NCBI RefSeq assembly: GCF_003285015.1
Contig: NZ_QMFB01000003.1
Location: 1-64,000 of the forward strand
DNA length: 64,000 bases
Source: Paenibacillus contaminans
GTDB taxonomy: Bacteria > Bacillota > Bacilli > Paenibacillales > NBRC-103111
Direction: 5' to 3'
Shown: piece after piece, positions 29,494 to 39,421 of the stretch
Position numbering within the stretch: position 1 is the stretch's first letter
Layout: every line of letters starts with the position of its first letter
Notes under the pieces: generated by a model
The model's input: only the letters and a program-made list of their open reading frames with translations
Databases searched by the model: none
Told to the model about the DNA's origin: nothing
Program-made: the position numbers and the translations under genes

Positions 29494-30026
29494 CGCGTCA
29501 GTCCCGCCTTCAGTAAAATGTTTTCCTGCTTCGCAAACATTTCCTTCTCCTCCGCTTCGGAGCCATGATCGTAACCGATCAAATGCAGAAAACCGTGAAC
29601 GAATAAAAAACCGATTTCGCGTTCTACGGAATGGCCGTATTCTTCGCTTTGCTGAACGGCCCGCTCCACCGAGATAATGATATCGCCCAGCGGCTCGCCG
29701 CCGTCCGAGCGATCGTCGCCGGCTTCGTCTTCCGCATCGTCTTGCTCAAGCTCGACTTCCTCAAGATCGTCGTAATTGATGTCGATTTCATCGTCGCCCA
29801 TCTCCGACATGGCGAACGACAACACGTCAGTCGGCTTGTCGATTCCGCGGTACTGCTTGTTCAACTCATGAATCGAAGCGTCGTCGACAAACGTAAGCGA
29901 AACCTCGCCCGCTTCGACGTTTTCCGCTGCTGCCGCAAGAGCCAGAAGCTGCTCTAATTTGGCGATCAGCGAATCGCCGATTTGCATTTGCTCCTGCTCG
30001 TTGTTCCATTCGAGTGAAACCATCAT
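29490..30026 (-). CDS. ybeY: endoribonuclease YbeY
   Basis: The 178-residue protein ends with the zinc-binding HGFLHLIGYDH motif (H-x3-H-x5-H). Core blocks VSLTFVDDASIHELNKQYR, TDVLSFAM and GDIIISVERA are all present. YbeY processes rRNA and supports 70S quality control. An acidic insertion of about 30 residues, rich in Asp and Glu (residues about 79-111), separates TDVLSFAM from GDIIIS, making it longer than the usual ~155. It lies between pgpH and dgkA as in B. subtilis. Confidence 0.95.
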   Translation of the reverse strand: MMVSLEWNNEQEQMQIGDSLIAKLEQLLALAAAAENVEAGEVSLTFVDDASIHELNKQYRGIDKPTDVLSFAMSEMGDDEIDINYDDLEEVELEQDDAEDEAGDDRSDGGEPLGDIIISVERAVQQSEEYGHSVEREIGFLFVHGFLHLIGYDHGSEAEEKEMFAKQENILLKAGLTR

Positions 30027-30070
30027 GCAACCCCCTTGCCCTTATAAGGGCTATCTGTATATGTCGGACA

Positions 30071-32305
30071 CTAAGACTGCGTTTCAGGCTTTGCTGCGGA
30101 AAGCGGCTCCGTCGGATATTCGATCCGGGAATGAAAGATGCCTAACAGCGTTTCTTTAAGCGCCTTGCCGACGGTATCCAGCTCCTTGAGCGTCAGATCG
30201 CATTCGTTGAACTGCGCGTCGTCAAGACGGTCCTTAATAATTTTGCGCACCATCGAATCGATCTGCTCGATTGTCGGATTGCGCAGCGAACGGACGGCGG
30301 CTTCGACGCAATCCGCAATGCCGACGATCGCGGCTTCCTTCGATTGCGCCTTAGGACCCGGATAACGAAAGTCGGCTTCCGCAACCGGCGTTTCCGGATG
30401 CTCGTTCTGCTGCTTGGCCTTGTGATAAAAAAACTTAAGCAGCGTCGTCCCGTGATGCTGTTCCGCAATGTCCCGAATCGGCTTCGGAATGTTATATTCC
30501 TTCAGCATTTCGACGCCGTCGCGCGCATGTGCGACAATAATCGACTTGCTCAGGCTCGGATCGATCAAATCATGCGGATTTTCCATGCCCATTTGATTTT
30601 CGATAAAATAATGCGGCCTTTTCGTTTTGCCGATATCGTGATAATAGGAGCCGACGCGGCATAATAGCCCGTTCGCTCCGATCGCCTCTGCGGCAGCCTC
30701 CGATAAGTTGCCCACCATAACGCTGTGATGATAAGTTCCCGGCGTTTCAGTCAGAAGCTTGCGTAAGAGCGGCAAATTCGGATTCGACAGCTCGACCAGC
30801 TTAAGCGGCGACAAGATGCCGAATGCCGTTTCGAAGAAGGGCAGAAGTCCGATAACGAGTACGGCGCTCAACAAGCCGCCGGCTATGGCGAATGAGATCG
30901 AAAAAGCGACTTCCCTGACCGTATAGTGGTTGTCCAGCAAAATCAGGGATGTGACGGCCAATGCGGAAATTAACGAGACGATAACGCCGGCCTTTAATAT
31001 CGCCGAGCGCTGGCTTGCTTTTTGCAGTGCGAAAACGGCGGTATAGCAAACGATCAACGTAACAAGCCCGTAACGGAAATCGAACAGCTGATCCGCATCG
31101 TTGTTAAACACGATACTCGCAAGAATGCTGATCAAAACGGACGATGCAAAAGCAAGCTGAGAGTTGAGCAGAACCATGATCAGCATGCTGCCGAGCGATA
31201 CCGGAGCGAGGTATCCGATATGCGAATACTCCAGGCTTTCGCCGATCGCCACGATTCGCATCGTAACGAGCGTAAGCAGAAAAATAATGACAAGCATCAG
31301 CAATTGAGCGTTATTCGTGCTGATCGGGAGCTCGCTTTGTCTAACGAACATGAACAAGCCGAATGTCAGAAACGCACAGAACAGCACCAGGCCCAGCTGC
31401 GGACCGTAATTGGCTTTGTCCTTGAGCAAGTTTAGGTCGCCGAGCTGCTTGTAGAGCTGATCCGTAATCATTTCGCCCTTGTGTACCAGCACGTCGTTCT
31501 TGTTGATGAACACCGGCTTCGTGTTTTCCCTTGCCTGCGCCCGCGCTTCGTCCGTCCCTTTCGCATCCAGGAACTTATTCGGCATGATGGCGAATCTGGC
31601 GATTTCTTGGACGAGCTCGCGGGACGTATTTTTGGTCAGCGTCGAGGAATTGACAAGCTCGGTGACTCGCGTGCGAGCGGTCGCCGCATCCGTAGTCGCA
31701 TCGGTCATAAGCTTTCCTACGATATCCTTCGTGACGGGCTCCATCGCCGTCAGCTCTTCCTTGGTCAAACGCGGAAGCTTGTACAATGCTTCCTCCGGTA
31801 TTTTATACTGCTGGGATTCCAGCTGCGATTTCATTTCGGTAAGGAACGTATCGGAATACTGTCCGCCGGATCGCGCATTGTTGAGCGCTTGATTCGTGTA
31901 ATCGCCGAGAACGGACGGGAACAAGTCGCGATACAGGCTTACCTTGATATCGTATTTCATCTCTGCGTCGGCATTGTTCAATTCGAGCTTGTCGTAAAGC
32001 GCTTCGATCAATTGATCGTGCTTGATGGCCGCATACCTGTAAACCGGCGCAACCTTAAGCGCGGCTTCGTCCTGCGCCTTCTGCGTCGCTACGAAATCCT
32101 GAATCTGCTGATTGGCGACGATCGTTTTCTCGCTTACCGTATTCGGCTTGATGTCATAGGTTTGCGGCAATACCTTGCCGGCCAGCGAGGCGTAAAAAAA
32201 TAAAGCCAGCGCAAGGAAAAGAACGATCCTCATGCCTGCGCTGTACTTCCAATTTGAGAACCTTAGTTGCACTTTCCCCTTGATCGGTTTGTCGTTTCGG
32301 ATCAT
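30071..32305 (-). CDS. pgpH: 7TM-HD cyclic-di-AMP phosphodiesterase, PgpH family
   Basis: From ATG 32303-32305 the protein has 744 residues. One N-terminal helix (about 24-43) is followed by a large extracytoplasmic 7TMR-HDED region (about 45-280), seven transmembrane helices (about 285-490) and a cytoplasmic HD domain with HHSVMVGNLSEAAAEAIG and YYHDIGKTKRP. Homologues hydrolyse c-di-AMP. A longer frame starting at 32410 would overlap phoH by 83 bases and is less likely, though the start has only a distant GGAAGG. It corresponds to B. subtilis yqfF. Confidence 0.93.
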   Translation of the reverse strand: MIRNDKPIKGKVQLRFSNWKYSAGMRIVLFLALALFFYASLAGKVLPQTYDIKPNTVSEKTIVANQQIQDFVATQKAQDEAALKVAPVYRYAAIKHDQLIEALYDKLELNNADAEMKYDIKVSLYRDLFPSVLGDYTNQALNNARSGGQYSDTFLTEMKSQLESQQYKIPEEALYKLPRLTKEELTAMEPVTKDIVGKLMTDATTDAATARTRVTELVNSSTLTKNTSRELVQEIARFAIMPNKFLDAKGTDEARAQARENTKPVFINKNDVLVHKGEMITDQLYKQLGDLNLLKDKANYGPQLGLVLFCAFLTFGLFMFVRQSELPISTNNAQLLMLVIIFLLTLVTMRIVAIGESLEYSHIGYLAPVSLGSMLIMVLLNSQLAFASSVLISILASIVFNNDADQLFDFRYGLVTLIVCYTAVFALQKASQRSAILKAGVIVSLISALAVTSLILLDNHYTVREVAFSISFAIAGGLLSAVLVIGLLPFFETAFGILSPLKLVELSNPNLPLLRKLLTETPGTYHHSVMVGNLSEAAAEAIGANGLLCRVGSYYHDIGKTKRPHYFIENQMGMENPHDLIDPSLSKSIIVAHARDGVEMLKEYNIPKPIRDIAEQHHGTTLLKFFYHKAKQQNEHPETPVAEADFRYPGPKAQSKEAAIVGIADCVEAAVRSLRNPTIEQIDSMVRKIIKDRLDDAQFNECDLTLKELDTVGKALKETLLGIFHSRIEYPTEPLSAAKPETQS

Positions 32306-32327
32306 TGGAACATTCAATCCCTTCCTT

Positions 32328-33299
32328 TTATCCGTGCTTCTCCTTGTCCAGGTTGTAGGCAACGATAATTTTCTGTACCAGGGAATGACGTACGACGTCT
32401 TGTTCCGCAAAGGTTATGATGCCGATTTCCGGCACATCGCGCAAAATGCGTTCCGCTTCGATCATACCCGATTTGACTCCTTTAGGAAGATCGATCTGCG
32501 TAATATCGCCCGTTATGACCATTTTCGAGCCGAAGCCGAGACGGGTCAAAAACATTTTCATTTGCTCGGGTGTCGTATTCTGCGCTTCATCCAAAATAAT
32601 AAACGAATCATCCAGCGTTCTCCCCCGCATATAAGCGAGAGGAGCGATCTCAATGAGCCCGCGCTCTAGCGATTTCGCCACTTGATCGGGTCCGAGCACA
32701 TCGTTAAGTGCATCATACAACGGGCGCAAATAGGGGTCAACCTTTTCCTGGAGATCACCCGGCAGAAAACCGAGATTCTCCCCCGCTTCGACAGCCGGAC
32801 GGGTGAGCACGATGCGTTTGACCTTGCCTTCCTTCAATGCCGTGACGGCGAGCACGCAGGCTAAATACGTCTTGCCCGTCCCGGCCGGACCGATGCCGAA
32901 TACGATATCCTTCTTGTGGATCGTGGATACGTATTGCTTCTGGCCGATCGTTTTGACGCGAATCGGTTTGCCTCTGTGCGTGACAGCGATTTCGCCCTTG
33001 AACAAGTCGAGAAGCTGATCGGCCTTCATCTGCTTGGCCAGCTCCAGCGCATAAGCGACGTCGCGTTCGGATAATATGTAGTTGTTCCTTACAAGCGTAA
33101 GCAGCACGTCGAACAGCTGTTGAAGCCACTCTATGTCGGCTGCGCTGCCTTGAATCACAATCTCTTCCTCGCGGGAATAAATGCGCGCTTCCGCCTGCGC
33201 TTCGACCATCCGCAGAAACTTGTCCTGCGGACCGAATAGCGATTGCGCTTCGGCTGCGTTCTTAAGCGGTACTTTGATCATTCGTGCATTTTCGATCAA
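32328..33299 (-). CDS. phoH: PhoH family ATPase
   Basis: The 323-residue protein has an N-terminal KH-like region (about 1-110) and the PhoH ATPase domain with Walker A GPAGTGKTYLA, PAVEAGENLGFLPG, and the Walker B region SFIILDEAQN. PhoH proteins are RNA-associated NTPases, often next to ybeY. It sits between yqfD and pgpH exactly as in B. subtilis and is separated by only six bases from yqfD, so it is likely in the same operon. Confidence 0.95.
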   Translation of the reverse strand: MIENARMIKVPLKNAAEAQSLFGPQDKFLRMVEAQAEARIYSREEEIVIQGSAADIEWLQQLFDVLLTLVRNNYILSERDVAYALELAKQMKADQLLDLFKGEIAVTHRGKPIRVKTIGQKQYVSTIHKKDIVFGIGPAGTGKTYLACVLAVTALKEGKVKRIVLTRPAVEAGENLGFLPGDLQEKVDPYLRPLYDALNDVLGPDQVAKSLERGLIEIAPLAYMRGRTLDDSFIILDEAQNTTPEQMKMFLTRLGFGSKMVITGDITQIDLPKGVKSGMIEAERILRDVPEIGIITFAEQDVVRHSLVQKIIVAYNLDKEKHG

Positions 33300-33305
33300 A
33301 CGGCC

Positions 33306-34505
33306 TCATTCTCCTTGTTGGACGATGGCTTTCTCCTCCATGATGTACTGCTCCACTTCAAAAAGAGTTTCCATATAAACTTTACCATTCTCCGTCTTCT
33401 CATGCAAAATTTTTTGATCGACGACCCGCGCTTCCGCCCCCGCTTCCATCAGCAAATCCGCTTTGGCGCGCTCAAGACCCAGACTTCGAGCCGCCGCCTG
33501 ATCGAGCGCCTGCTCCTGCTCGGACACCTGCATCCGCCTTTCCTTAAGCCAGCCGAAAGGGAGCGCGTAGTTGCGGAAATGAAGCGTTTTGCGATCTTCG
33601 ATAATTTCCTCCCGCTCAAAATCTTGCTGCCTGTAGCCGTATAATTTTAAGGCGCGGCCGCCGATCAGCAAATAATCGCGCCGCTGCGTTTCTCCGGTAT
33701 ACACTTTATGCATCTGGGTCAGCGGCACCTCGACATTCGCCGTATACCAGACGAGCCCCTTCACCTTGCCGTTCGCGACTACCGTTTGCTGATGGACTTC
33801 GTCCCCGATCACGCCGGAAATAAGCACGTCCCCTTTGCGCACGACCGAATTCGGCTTGACCATCGGTTTGCCTTTGTCGGCGAAAATTTGCGTGATGACC
33901 GCATTATGCGTCGCCACCAAATGACGGGGACTTTGCAGCTCTTTTTGCTCAGGCTGCTTCGACTCGACGATCTTAATGATCAGCTGCGTTCCTTTGACTT
34001 CAACGCCGACCCAAGAGGTGCCGGGAAGCCTGCTGTGCAAACCGCGGGACAGCTCGTCCGTTTCTTTGAGCTTAAATTTCCATTGCATGGTGCGAATGCC
34101 TTCGGCTCTCGCCGCCTCAAGCACCTCCGTCGCTGTGAGCTTGTCATTCCCTTCAACCTTCACCTGCCAAATAACCGCGGACAGCAAGTACAAGCCGGCG
34201 ACGAAGCAAATCAGTCCGGCAACGAACAACTGCCTCGACCCCAGCCTGTCCAGCATAAAAGGAAGACCGTGCCGTTCCTTGACGCGAATGCGGCATCCCG
34301 TCTCCTTCAGCAGCGGCTTGAGCCGAAAAAAGTCCGCGATTACGATTTTCAGCTCGGCTACTTGCCTTTGTTTGATCCTGATGTCCCAAATGGTCATCTT
34401 CCGGTCGACGGCCGCATTGATCAACGCTTCAATCGCCTCCGGCCCGCTTCCGCGAAGCTCGATCGTCGCATAGCCCCTCAAAGCCAAAAGCCACTGTGAT
34501 TGCAC
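33306..34505 (-). CDS. yqfD: sporulation protein YqfD
   Basis: The 399-residue product starts with a ferredoxin-like region (residues 1-85), has one transmembrane helix near residues 90-112 (FVAGLICFVAGLYLLSAV), and continues with a FtsQ-like extracytoplasmic region (VKVEGNDKLTATEVL). A helical C-terminus ends with a VEQYIMEE tail. YqfD is a sigma-E controlled mother-cell membrane protein required for efficient sporulation in Bacillus. It follows yqfC on the same strand, supporting a spore-forming host. Confidence 0.93.
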   Translation of the reverse strand: MQSQWLLALRGYATIELRGSGPEAIEALINAAVDRKMTIWDIRIKQRQVAELKIVIADFFRLKPLLKETGCRIRVKERHGLPFMLDRLGSRQLFVAGLICFVAGLYLLSAVIWQVKVEGNDKLTATEVLEAARAEGIRTMQWKFKLKETDELSRGLHSRLPGTSWVGVEVKGTQLIIKIVESKQPEQKELQSPRHLVATHNAVITQIFADKGKPMVKPNSVVRKGDVLISGVIGDEVHQQTVVANGKVKGLVWYTANVEVPLTQMHKVYTGETQRRDYLLIGGRALKLYGYRQQDFEREEIIEDRKTLHFRNYALPFGWLKERRMQVSEQEQALDQAAARSLGLERAKADLLMEAGAEARVVDQKILHEKTENGKVYMETLFEVEQYIMEEKAIVQQGE

Positions 34506-34520
34506 TGTCCCTCACCCTTT

Positions 34521-34799
34521 TTAATCGAAATATTTGATATCGCTCACCTGTCCGTCCACATACACTTCTTCACTGTAGATGGCCCGAATGACCAGCTGCT
34601 TTCCGCGTATTTCCATAGACCCTTTCGCCAGCCGCAGCTTCAGCAGCTCCTCTGAAAAGACAATGACCCCCCGATGATTTTCAATCAACAGCTGGTTATT
34701 GCCGATCACCGTAATCCGGGGAAGATCGAGGGCGACGTCTTGAGGCACGTCGAACATTTTTGCGGTTATTAAGCCAAGCTTCTTTTTCAGCCGTCGCAT
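34521..34799 (-). CDS. yqfC: sporulation protein YqfC
   Basis: The 92-residue protein matches YqfC in length and in the core PRITVIGNNQLLIENHRGVI, followed by RLAKGSMEIRGKQLVIRAI. Relatives belong to the YabP/YqfC family of mother-cell sporulation proteins. It is directly upstream of yqfD with a 15-base gap. The ribosome binding site GGAGGGACAT lies somewhat far from the ATG. Confidence 0.93.
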   Translation of the reverse strand: MRRLKKKLGLITAKMFDVPQDVALDLPRITVIGNNQLLIENHRGVIVFSEELLKLRLAKGSMEIRGKQLVIRAIYSEEVYVDGQVSDIKYFD

Positions 34800-34955
34800 C
34801 CCTGTTTATGTCCCTCCAATCCGGATTCCCCGCTCGCCCGCAAGCGTCGTTCGGTATGCCGATAAGCATGAAGACCCTTTTACACACTATGCGGGAAATC
34901 GCCGATTTATGAAAAGACCGCTGCCGGCCGGACAACCTGTTATTGCCGGCCGTCT

Positions 34956-35579
34956 TCACATGTTCACAAGCATATACCCGAGCGGACTCCGGTCCGAAAC
35001 GATATCCTGAAGGGAGTAAACCGAAATCGGAAAAAACGGAAACCCGTAATAATAAGGCGTGATTTCATACAGCTGAAAATAAACGACCAGCGAGCGGTCC
35101 GCGATATAATAGTCCTGATCCGGGCGGATTTTCGTAAACGGCTGCAGCACTTGGATATCTCTTTCCTTGATCTGCGCTTTTATTTGCGCCGATATGCGGT
35201 CCACGTAGTCGCTGCCGGGCTTGAAAAGCTCGCTAAGGGAATAACGCTTGCCCGTGCGAATATCGAACGTCAGCGACTGCAGCAGCGTCAAGCCGTGCGC
35301 CATTTTTTCCGTATAGGCATAATTGCTGAGCGATAAGCTTAAAACGCCTCGTTCGTTCGTCTTGATTTCATACCGGCCGGTCATTTCCGTTTGGGCCGGA
35401 TGCTGATAATAGCCTTGATCGCGGATCATTTGCCCGACCGTACGGTCGATTTCGGCGTTGATCCGATGCTCGATATGCGGCTGCCCGGGCATGACGACAT
35501 GCGGATATTCGATATCGACTTTCGGATGCTTACTATGCAGCGTGCGCGTTTGCACCGGCAGGTGATACGGCTCTGTCAT
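34956..35579 (-). CDS. DUF3298/DUF4163 domain protein
   Basis: The 207-residue product has a DUF4163-like N-terminal half (PKVDIEYPHVVMPG, IEHRINAEIDRTVGQM) and a DUF3298 C-terminal half (PDQDYYIADRSLVVYFQLYE, FPISVYSLQDI). The same pair forms the sensor part of RsiV-type anti-sigma factors, but no transmembrane helix or anti-sigma domain is present. No signal peptide is seen. It lies upstream of yqfC in place of B. subtilis yqfB and is separated from it by 156 bases. Function unknown. Confidence 0.8.
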   Translation of the reverse strand: MTEPYHLPVQTRTLHSKHPKVDIEYPHVVMPGQPHIEHRINAEIDRTVGQMIRDQGYYQHPAQTEMTGRYEIKTNERGVLSLSLSNYAYTEKMAHGLTLLQSLTFDIRTGKRYSLSELFKPGSDYVDRISAQIKAQIKERDIQVLQPFTKIRPDQDYYIADRSLVVYFQLYEITPYYYGFPFFPISVYSLQDIVSDRSPLGYMLVNM

Positions 35580-35848
35580 CGGTTAACCCCCCTTGCAATT
35601 CGCCTATATGGGCATCGTATTCGCGTGCAGGCTAAAAGGTCCCGGAAAAAATAAAAAAGCAGCGTCCATTGGACAACGGCTTATATTCGGAACTCCGGGC
35701 TAAGTGAATATAACTTCGATAACGTCGCGGCACTGGTTATGATCAAAAGCCGGCCTCGCGACTCTCATGATCAGCGAAATGCAAAATGGCCGAGCAAGCC
35801 ATTTCAGGCTCACCCGACCATTTTTAGTAAAGTACAGTTATATCCCGA

Positions 35849-36331
35849 TTACTCGAACAGAGATTTCCTGATTTTCACGACGACCTTCTTGACGGTCGTT
35901 CCTCCGTTATCGCTGCAGCCGGGACGATGAAGATCGTCCGGGAAGAAAACCGCGAACATGCCTGGCGACAAACGCAGCTCCATTTCGCCCTCGACGGTAT
36001 CGTACAAGGCGTAGTCGCTTTCCTCCAGCTTGTTTTCGATCGCTGCGGTGTCGTCCTTCTTCCGCCCGAAATAAATGACTTCCTCGCCTTCGACGAGGTA
36101 CTGGACGTCGACGTACTGAATATGCGATTCCGATTTGCGGTTCTCGCGGGTAACCGTATCGATCGACTGCACAAGCGCAAACATATTGTCGCCGTCGATG
36201 TCGTACCTGCCGAGCTCCTTGTCTTGCGCGTTCAGGCTGCGAATAAATTCGACCGCTTGCCTTACCGGGGCGGGATAAACCGCTTTTTCGATTTCATAGC
36301 TGCGAATGTCGCCGAAAATCATGAAAATCAC
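35849..36331 (-). CDS. YhcH/YjgK/YiaL family protein (DUF386)
   Basis: The 160-residue protein has the family cupin-like core: YDIDGDNMFALVQSIDT, HIQYVDVQYLVEGEEVIYFG and the C-terminal PGMFAVFFPDDLHRPG, whose His and Glu residues bind metal. Members are linked to sialic acid or other sugar catabolism. Nothing in the neighbourhood points to a specific substrate. The 270 bases downstream, up to the DUF3298 gene, hold only a weak hairpin (AAATGGC/GCCATTT at 35784-35804). Confidence 0.88.
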   Translation of the reverse strand: MIFMIFGDIRSYEIEKAVYPAPVRQAVEFIRSLNAQDKELGRYDIDGDNMFALVQSIDTVTRENRKSESHIQYVDVQYLVEGEEVIYFGRKKDDTAAIENKLEESDYALYDTVEGEMELRLSPGMFAVFFPDDLHRPGCSDNGGTTVKKVVVKIRKSLFE

Positions 36332-36404
36332 CTAGTCCTTCCGATGTGGAGTTATACATATATATAAATGCGGTACTGCCGGTAGTCGAACGCCCGCTCG
36401 TGCG

Positions 36405-36827
36405 TTATCTGGGCCGATACGGATTTTTGGCCCTCGGCGGGCCGAGCACTTCCGCCCATATGACGCCCTGCGCGGCATTGTCAAGCGTCAGCCCGCCGTC
36501 CGAGCTGCCGCCTTCCGACGGACGAGCCGCTCTAGCTGCGGCAGCTCCAGGCCGCCCTGAGCTCATAGCAGCGCCGGAGGAGGCGACGCTCGCGCTAGCC
36601 GTCCTTTGCTGCTCCTGTTCGCTGCGGATCGCATTGCTCCCTGCGGAAGTTGACGGCCGTTTCTCGCGCCGCTCTCCTGCGCCGGCCGTCGTCGGGCCGC
36701 CGAAGGACGGCATGCCGGTACCGGTTTGCCGCTGCTGCTTGCGCGCTTTCGTCCACATCGTAAATAAGCCTATCGCTACGAATATGATAATATGGGCGTT
36801 CTTCAGCAAAAGGTCGATCAAGTTCAT
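36405..36827 (-). CDS. small membrane protein with one N-terminal helix
   Basis: From the ATG at 36825-36827 the protein has 140 residues. A single transmembrane helix (about residues 6-24, LLKNAHIIIFVAIGLF) is followed by a Gly/Ala/Arg-rich low-complexity tail and a C-terminal LDNAAQGVIWAEVLGPPRA. It lies just downstream of floA, the place of yqfB in B. subtilis, but I see no similarity to a named family. GGGATGGTGGAAG precedes the chosen start; a 23-codon extension is open. It may be part of the floA operon. Confidence 0.65.
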   Translation of the reverse strand: MNLIDLLLKNAHIIIFVAIGLFTMWTKARKQQRQTGTGMPSFGGPTTAGAGERREKRPSTSAGSNAIRSEQEQQRTASASVASSGAAMSSGRPGAAAARAARPSEGGSSDGGLTLDNAAQGVIWAEVLGPPRAKNPYRPR

Positions 36828-36927
36828 CTTCCACCATCCCTTTTCGTCGCTGAAACCCTGTATATGGATATCGAAAACGTGCATGCGGACTTGCATACGC
36901 TCGTTTTCCGGGGTTATCGCTAATTAT

Positions 36928-37917
36928 TTATTGTTCTTTATCCGGCTTCGTATTGTCGGACATTTTGCCGATGGAGGAACGCATGCTCGTATCGGCATCG
37001 ATATTTTTGAAGTTCATGTAGTCCATAACGCCCATCTTGCCTGCACGCAGCGACTCCGCCATGGCTAGCGGCACCTCGGATTCCGACTCCACGACCTTCG
37101 CTCTCATCTCGACGACGCGCGCCTTCATCTCCTGCTCTTGGGCGACGGCCATTGCACGGCGCTCCTCGGCCTTCGCTTGGGCAATGCGCTTATCCGCCTC
37201 GGCTTGCTCGGTTTGAAGCTGGGCGCCGATGTTTTTGCCTACGTCGACGTCCGCGATATCGATCGATAAAATTTCGAACGCCGTTCCTGCATCGAGTCCT
37301 TTGCCAAGTACGGTGCGGGAAATAAGATCAGGGTTTTCCAAAACGTCTTTATGCGATTCGCTGGAACCGACGGTCGTGACAATCCCTTCGCCGACACGAG
37401 CGATTACCGTTTCTTCGCCGGCGCCGCCGACAAGCCTGTCGATATTGGCGCGGACCGTAACGCGGGCAAGCACCTTCACTTCAATCCCGTTTTTGGCGAC
37501 CGCCGCAACGGTTGGCGTCTCGATGACGCGAGGGTTAACGCTCATTTGAACGGCCAGAAGCACGTCCCGGCCTGCCAAATCAATAGCTGCCGCACGCTCG
37601 AAACCGAGCGGAATATTCGCGCGTTGAGCCGCAATAAGCGCATTGACGACGCGGTCGACGTTGCCCCCCGCCAGAAAATGGCTTTCCAGCTGGTTGATCG
37701 TCAACCCTAATCCCGCCTTCGTCGCTTTGATCATCGGATTAACGATCCGGCTCGGAATAACGCGGCGCAGACGCATCGCAACAAGCGTAAAAATACCGAC
37801 GCGCACGCCCGAAGCTAGCGCCGAGATCCACAGCATAAACGGGAAAAAGGTGAAAAAAACGGAAAGCACGATAATCGCAAGCGCTACAATCAAAAGTACG
37901 GAAATCATCGGATCCAT
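36928..37917 (-). CDS. floA: flotillin-like protein FloA
   Basis: From ATG 37915-37917 (GAGGAGG upstream) the protein has 329 residues. It has an N-terminal hairpin-like hydrophobic segment (about 5-45), a PHB/SPFH domain and a Glu/Ala-rich coiled coil (about 230-300) ending in a C-terminal [13 protein letters not shown] block. FloA organises functional membrane microdomains. It follows the NfeD-family gene, the conserved yqeZ-floA pair. Confidence 0.96.
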   Translation of the reverse strand: MDPMISVLLIVALAIIVLSVFFTFFPFMLWISALASGVRVGIFTLVAMRLRRVIPSRIVNPMIKATKAGLGLTINQLESHFLAGGNVDRVVNALIAAQRANIPLGFERAAAIDLAGRDVLLAVQMSVNPRVIETPTVAAVAKNGIEVKVLARVTVRANIDRLVGGAGEETVIARVGEGIVTTVGSSESHKDVLENPDLISRTVLGKGLDAGTAFEILSIDIADVDVGKNIGAQLQTEQAEADKRIAQAKAEERRAMAVAQEQEMKARVVEMRAKVVESESEVPLAMAESLRAGKMGVMDYMNFKNIDADTSMRSSIGKMSDNTKPDKEQ

Positions 37918-38002
37918 CTGAACAGCCTCCTCGAACATTATAATTGGTAATACCATATTACTGCAATCATTTTATTGTTTGGTCAAGAGCGGTTTAGAGC
38001 AT

Positions 38003-39421
38003 TCATTTCAGCTCTCTTACTACGACACGCCCCCCTTCGATTAGGATCACGACCACTTTTCGGTCCGCTTCGATAAATTCCCCGCTCGTCACGACATCGA
38101 TCCGGTCTTCGTGAATCTTTACGGTTCCTGCCGGACGCAGCGGAGTCAGCGAGACGCCTTCCTTGCCGAGCAAATGCTCTTTGGGCGCATTCGAAACATA
38201 ACCCTGCTCGGTTTTCAATTGTTCCCGCAAAATAAACTTGTTCCAAATGCCGCGGTGCTTGAATATTTTCACGAATATCGCCACAACCACAATGGCGGCG
38301 GCAAAGGCAATTCCGAGCGACAACCAGGCGCTCTCCGTGTTCGCGGCAGCGAGGACGACCCCGCTGATGATGCAAACGATCCCCGCTATGCCCAGAATGC
38401 CGAAGCTCGGCAGAAACACTTCGATAATGAGAAGTACGATTCCTGCCACGAACAGCGCAATTTCCTCCACTCCCGCGAAGCCCTCCACATAATGGCCGAA
38501 GAAGTAAAGCGCGAAGCCGGTTACGCCGATTAAACCCGGCAAACCGAAGCCCGGCACGAATATTTCGATCGCAACGCCGGCTATTCCGACAAGCAGAAGC
38601 ACAGGCATCACATAAGGATTTGTCAAAAAGCGCGCAAGCTTCTCTGCGAAGGACGGCGCGTACGTGACGATTTTCGGATTCGCTTCCCCGCCCGAAATGA
38701 GCTTGACCGCTTCTTCCACTCCCGATGCGACCTTGTCGGCATAACCTACTTTCAAGGCTTCTTCGGCAGTCAGAGCGACGATTTCACCTTTACTGAAAGA
38801 CCGGTTGATAGCCGGCAGATCGACGCCTTTCGTTTTGTCCGCCATCGCTTGCGCGATCTCGGGATTTCGTCCCCGCAGCTCGGCTGCGGCACGCATTTCG
38901 CCAGCCCAAAAACCGACGGTTTTGGCGCTTTCCACTTCTTTGCCGCTGGAATCGACAACCGCCGCAGCGCCGATCGAGCTCCCCGGCTCCATAACGATTT
39001 TTTGTGCGTTCAGCGCGATGTAGCTTCCCGCCGATGCCGCTTTGCCGCTAATATGGGCGACGGTAGGAATCTGACTCGATCTAATAAATTCGCCGATGTC
39101 GAGCGCGGAATCGACCAGGCCTCCCAGCGTATTAATATCAAGCACGATTCCCTTGGCGCCCTTCCGCTCCGCTTCCGCAAAAGCCCGCTCGATGATGTTG
39201 AACAGCCCGTTATCTATCGTATTGCGTACCGGCACGACATAATAAACGGAGCCTTCCCCCTCCTTCGGTTGATCGTCCGCAGCCAGCGCAGCCGGAACGC
39301 CTGCAGCACCCTGCAGCAAAGCAAACAACATCAAACAGCAAATCGCCATGCGTTTCATCAAACCGAAATACCGAACGCCGCCAGCCATCTTTTTATGCCG
39401 CAAGTTGGTAAAACCGTACAT
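38003..39421 (-). CDS. NfeD-family membrane protease-like protein (YqeZ)
   Basis: From ATG 39419-39421 the protein has 472 residues. A signal peptide (AICCLMLFALLQGAAG) leads into a ClpP-like domain with the putative nucleophile in GKAASAGSYIALNA, four or five transmembrane helices (about 250-380), and a C-terminal OB-fold NfeD domain with GVSLTPLRPAGTVKI. Long NfeD proteins pair with flotillins, here FloA immediately downstream. GGGAGGAGG lies 12 bases upstream of the chosen start; a later Met (MKRMAICC) is an alternative. Confidence 0.92.
   Translation of the reverse strand: MYGFTNLRHKKMAGGVRYFGLMKRMAICCLMLFALLQGAAGVPAALAADDQPKEGEGSVYYVVPVRNTIDNGLFNIIERAFAEAERKGAKGIVLDINTLGGLVDSALDIGEFIRSSQIPTVAHISGKAASAGSYIALNAQKIVMEPGSSIGAAAVVDSSGKEVESAKTVGFWAGEMRAAAELRGRNPEIAQAMADKTKGVDLPAINRSFSKGEIVALTAEEALKVGYADKVASGVEEAVKLISGGEANPKIVTYAPSFAEKLARFLTNPYVMPVLLLVGIAGVAIEIFVPGFGLPGLIGVTGFALYFFGHYVEGFAGVEEIALFVAGIVLLIIEVFLPSFGILGIAGIVCIISGVVLAAANTESAWLSLGIAFAAAIVVVAIFVKIFKHRGIWNKFILREQLKTEQGYVSNAPKEHLLGKEGVSLTPLRPAGTVKIHEDRIDVVTSGEFIEADRKVVVILIEGGRVVVRELK

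Noticed and set aside
35784..35804. Terminator hairpin AAATGGC/GCCATTT
   Set aside because: The stem is weak and no proper U-run follows in either direction.
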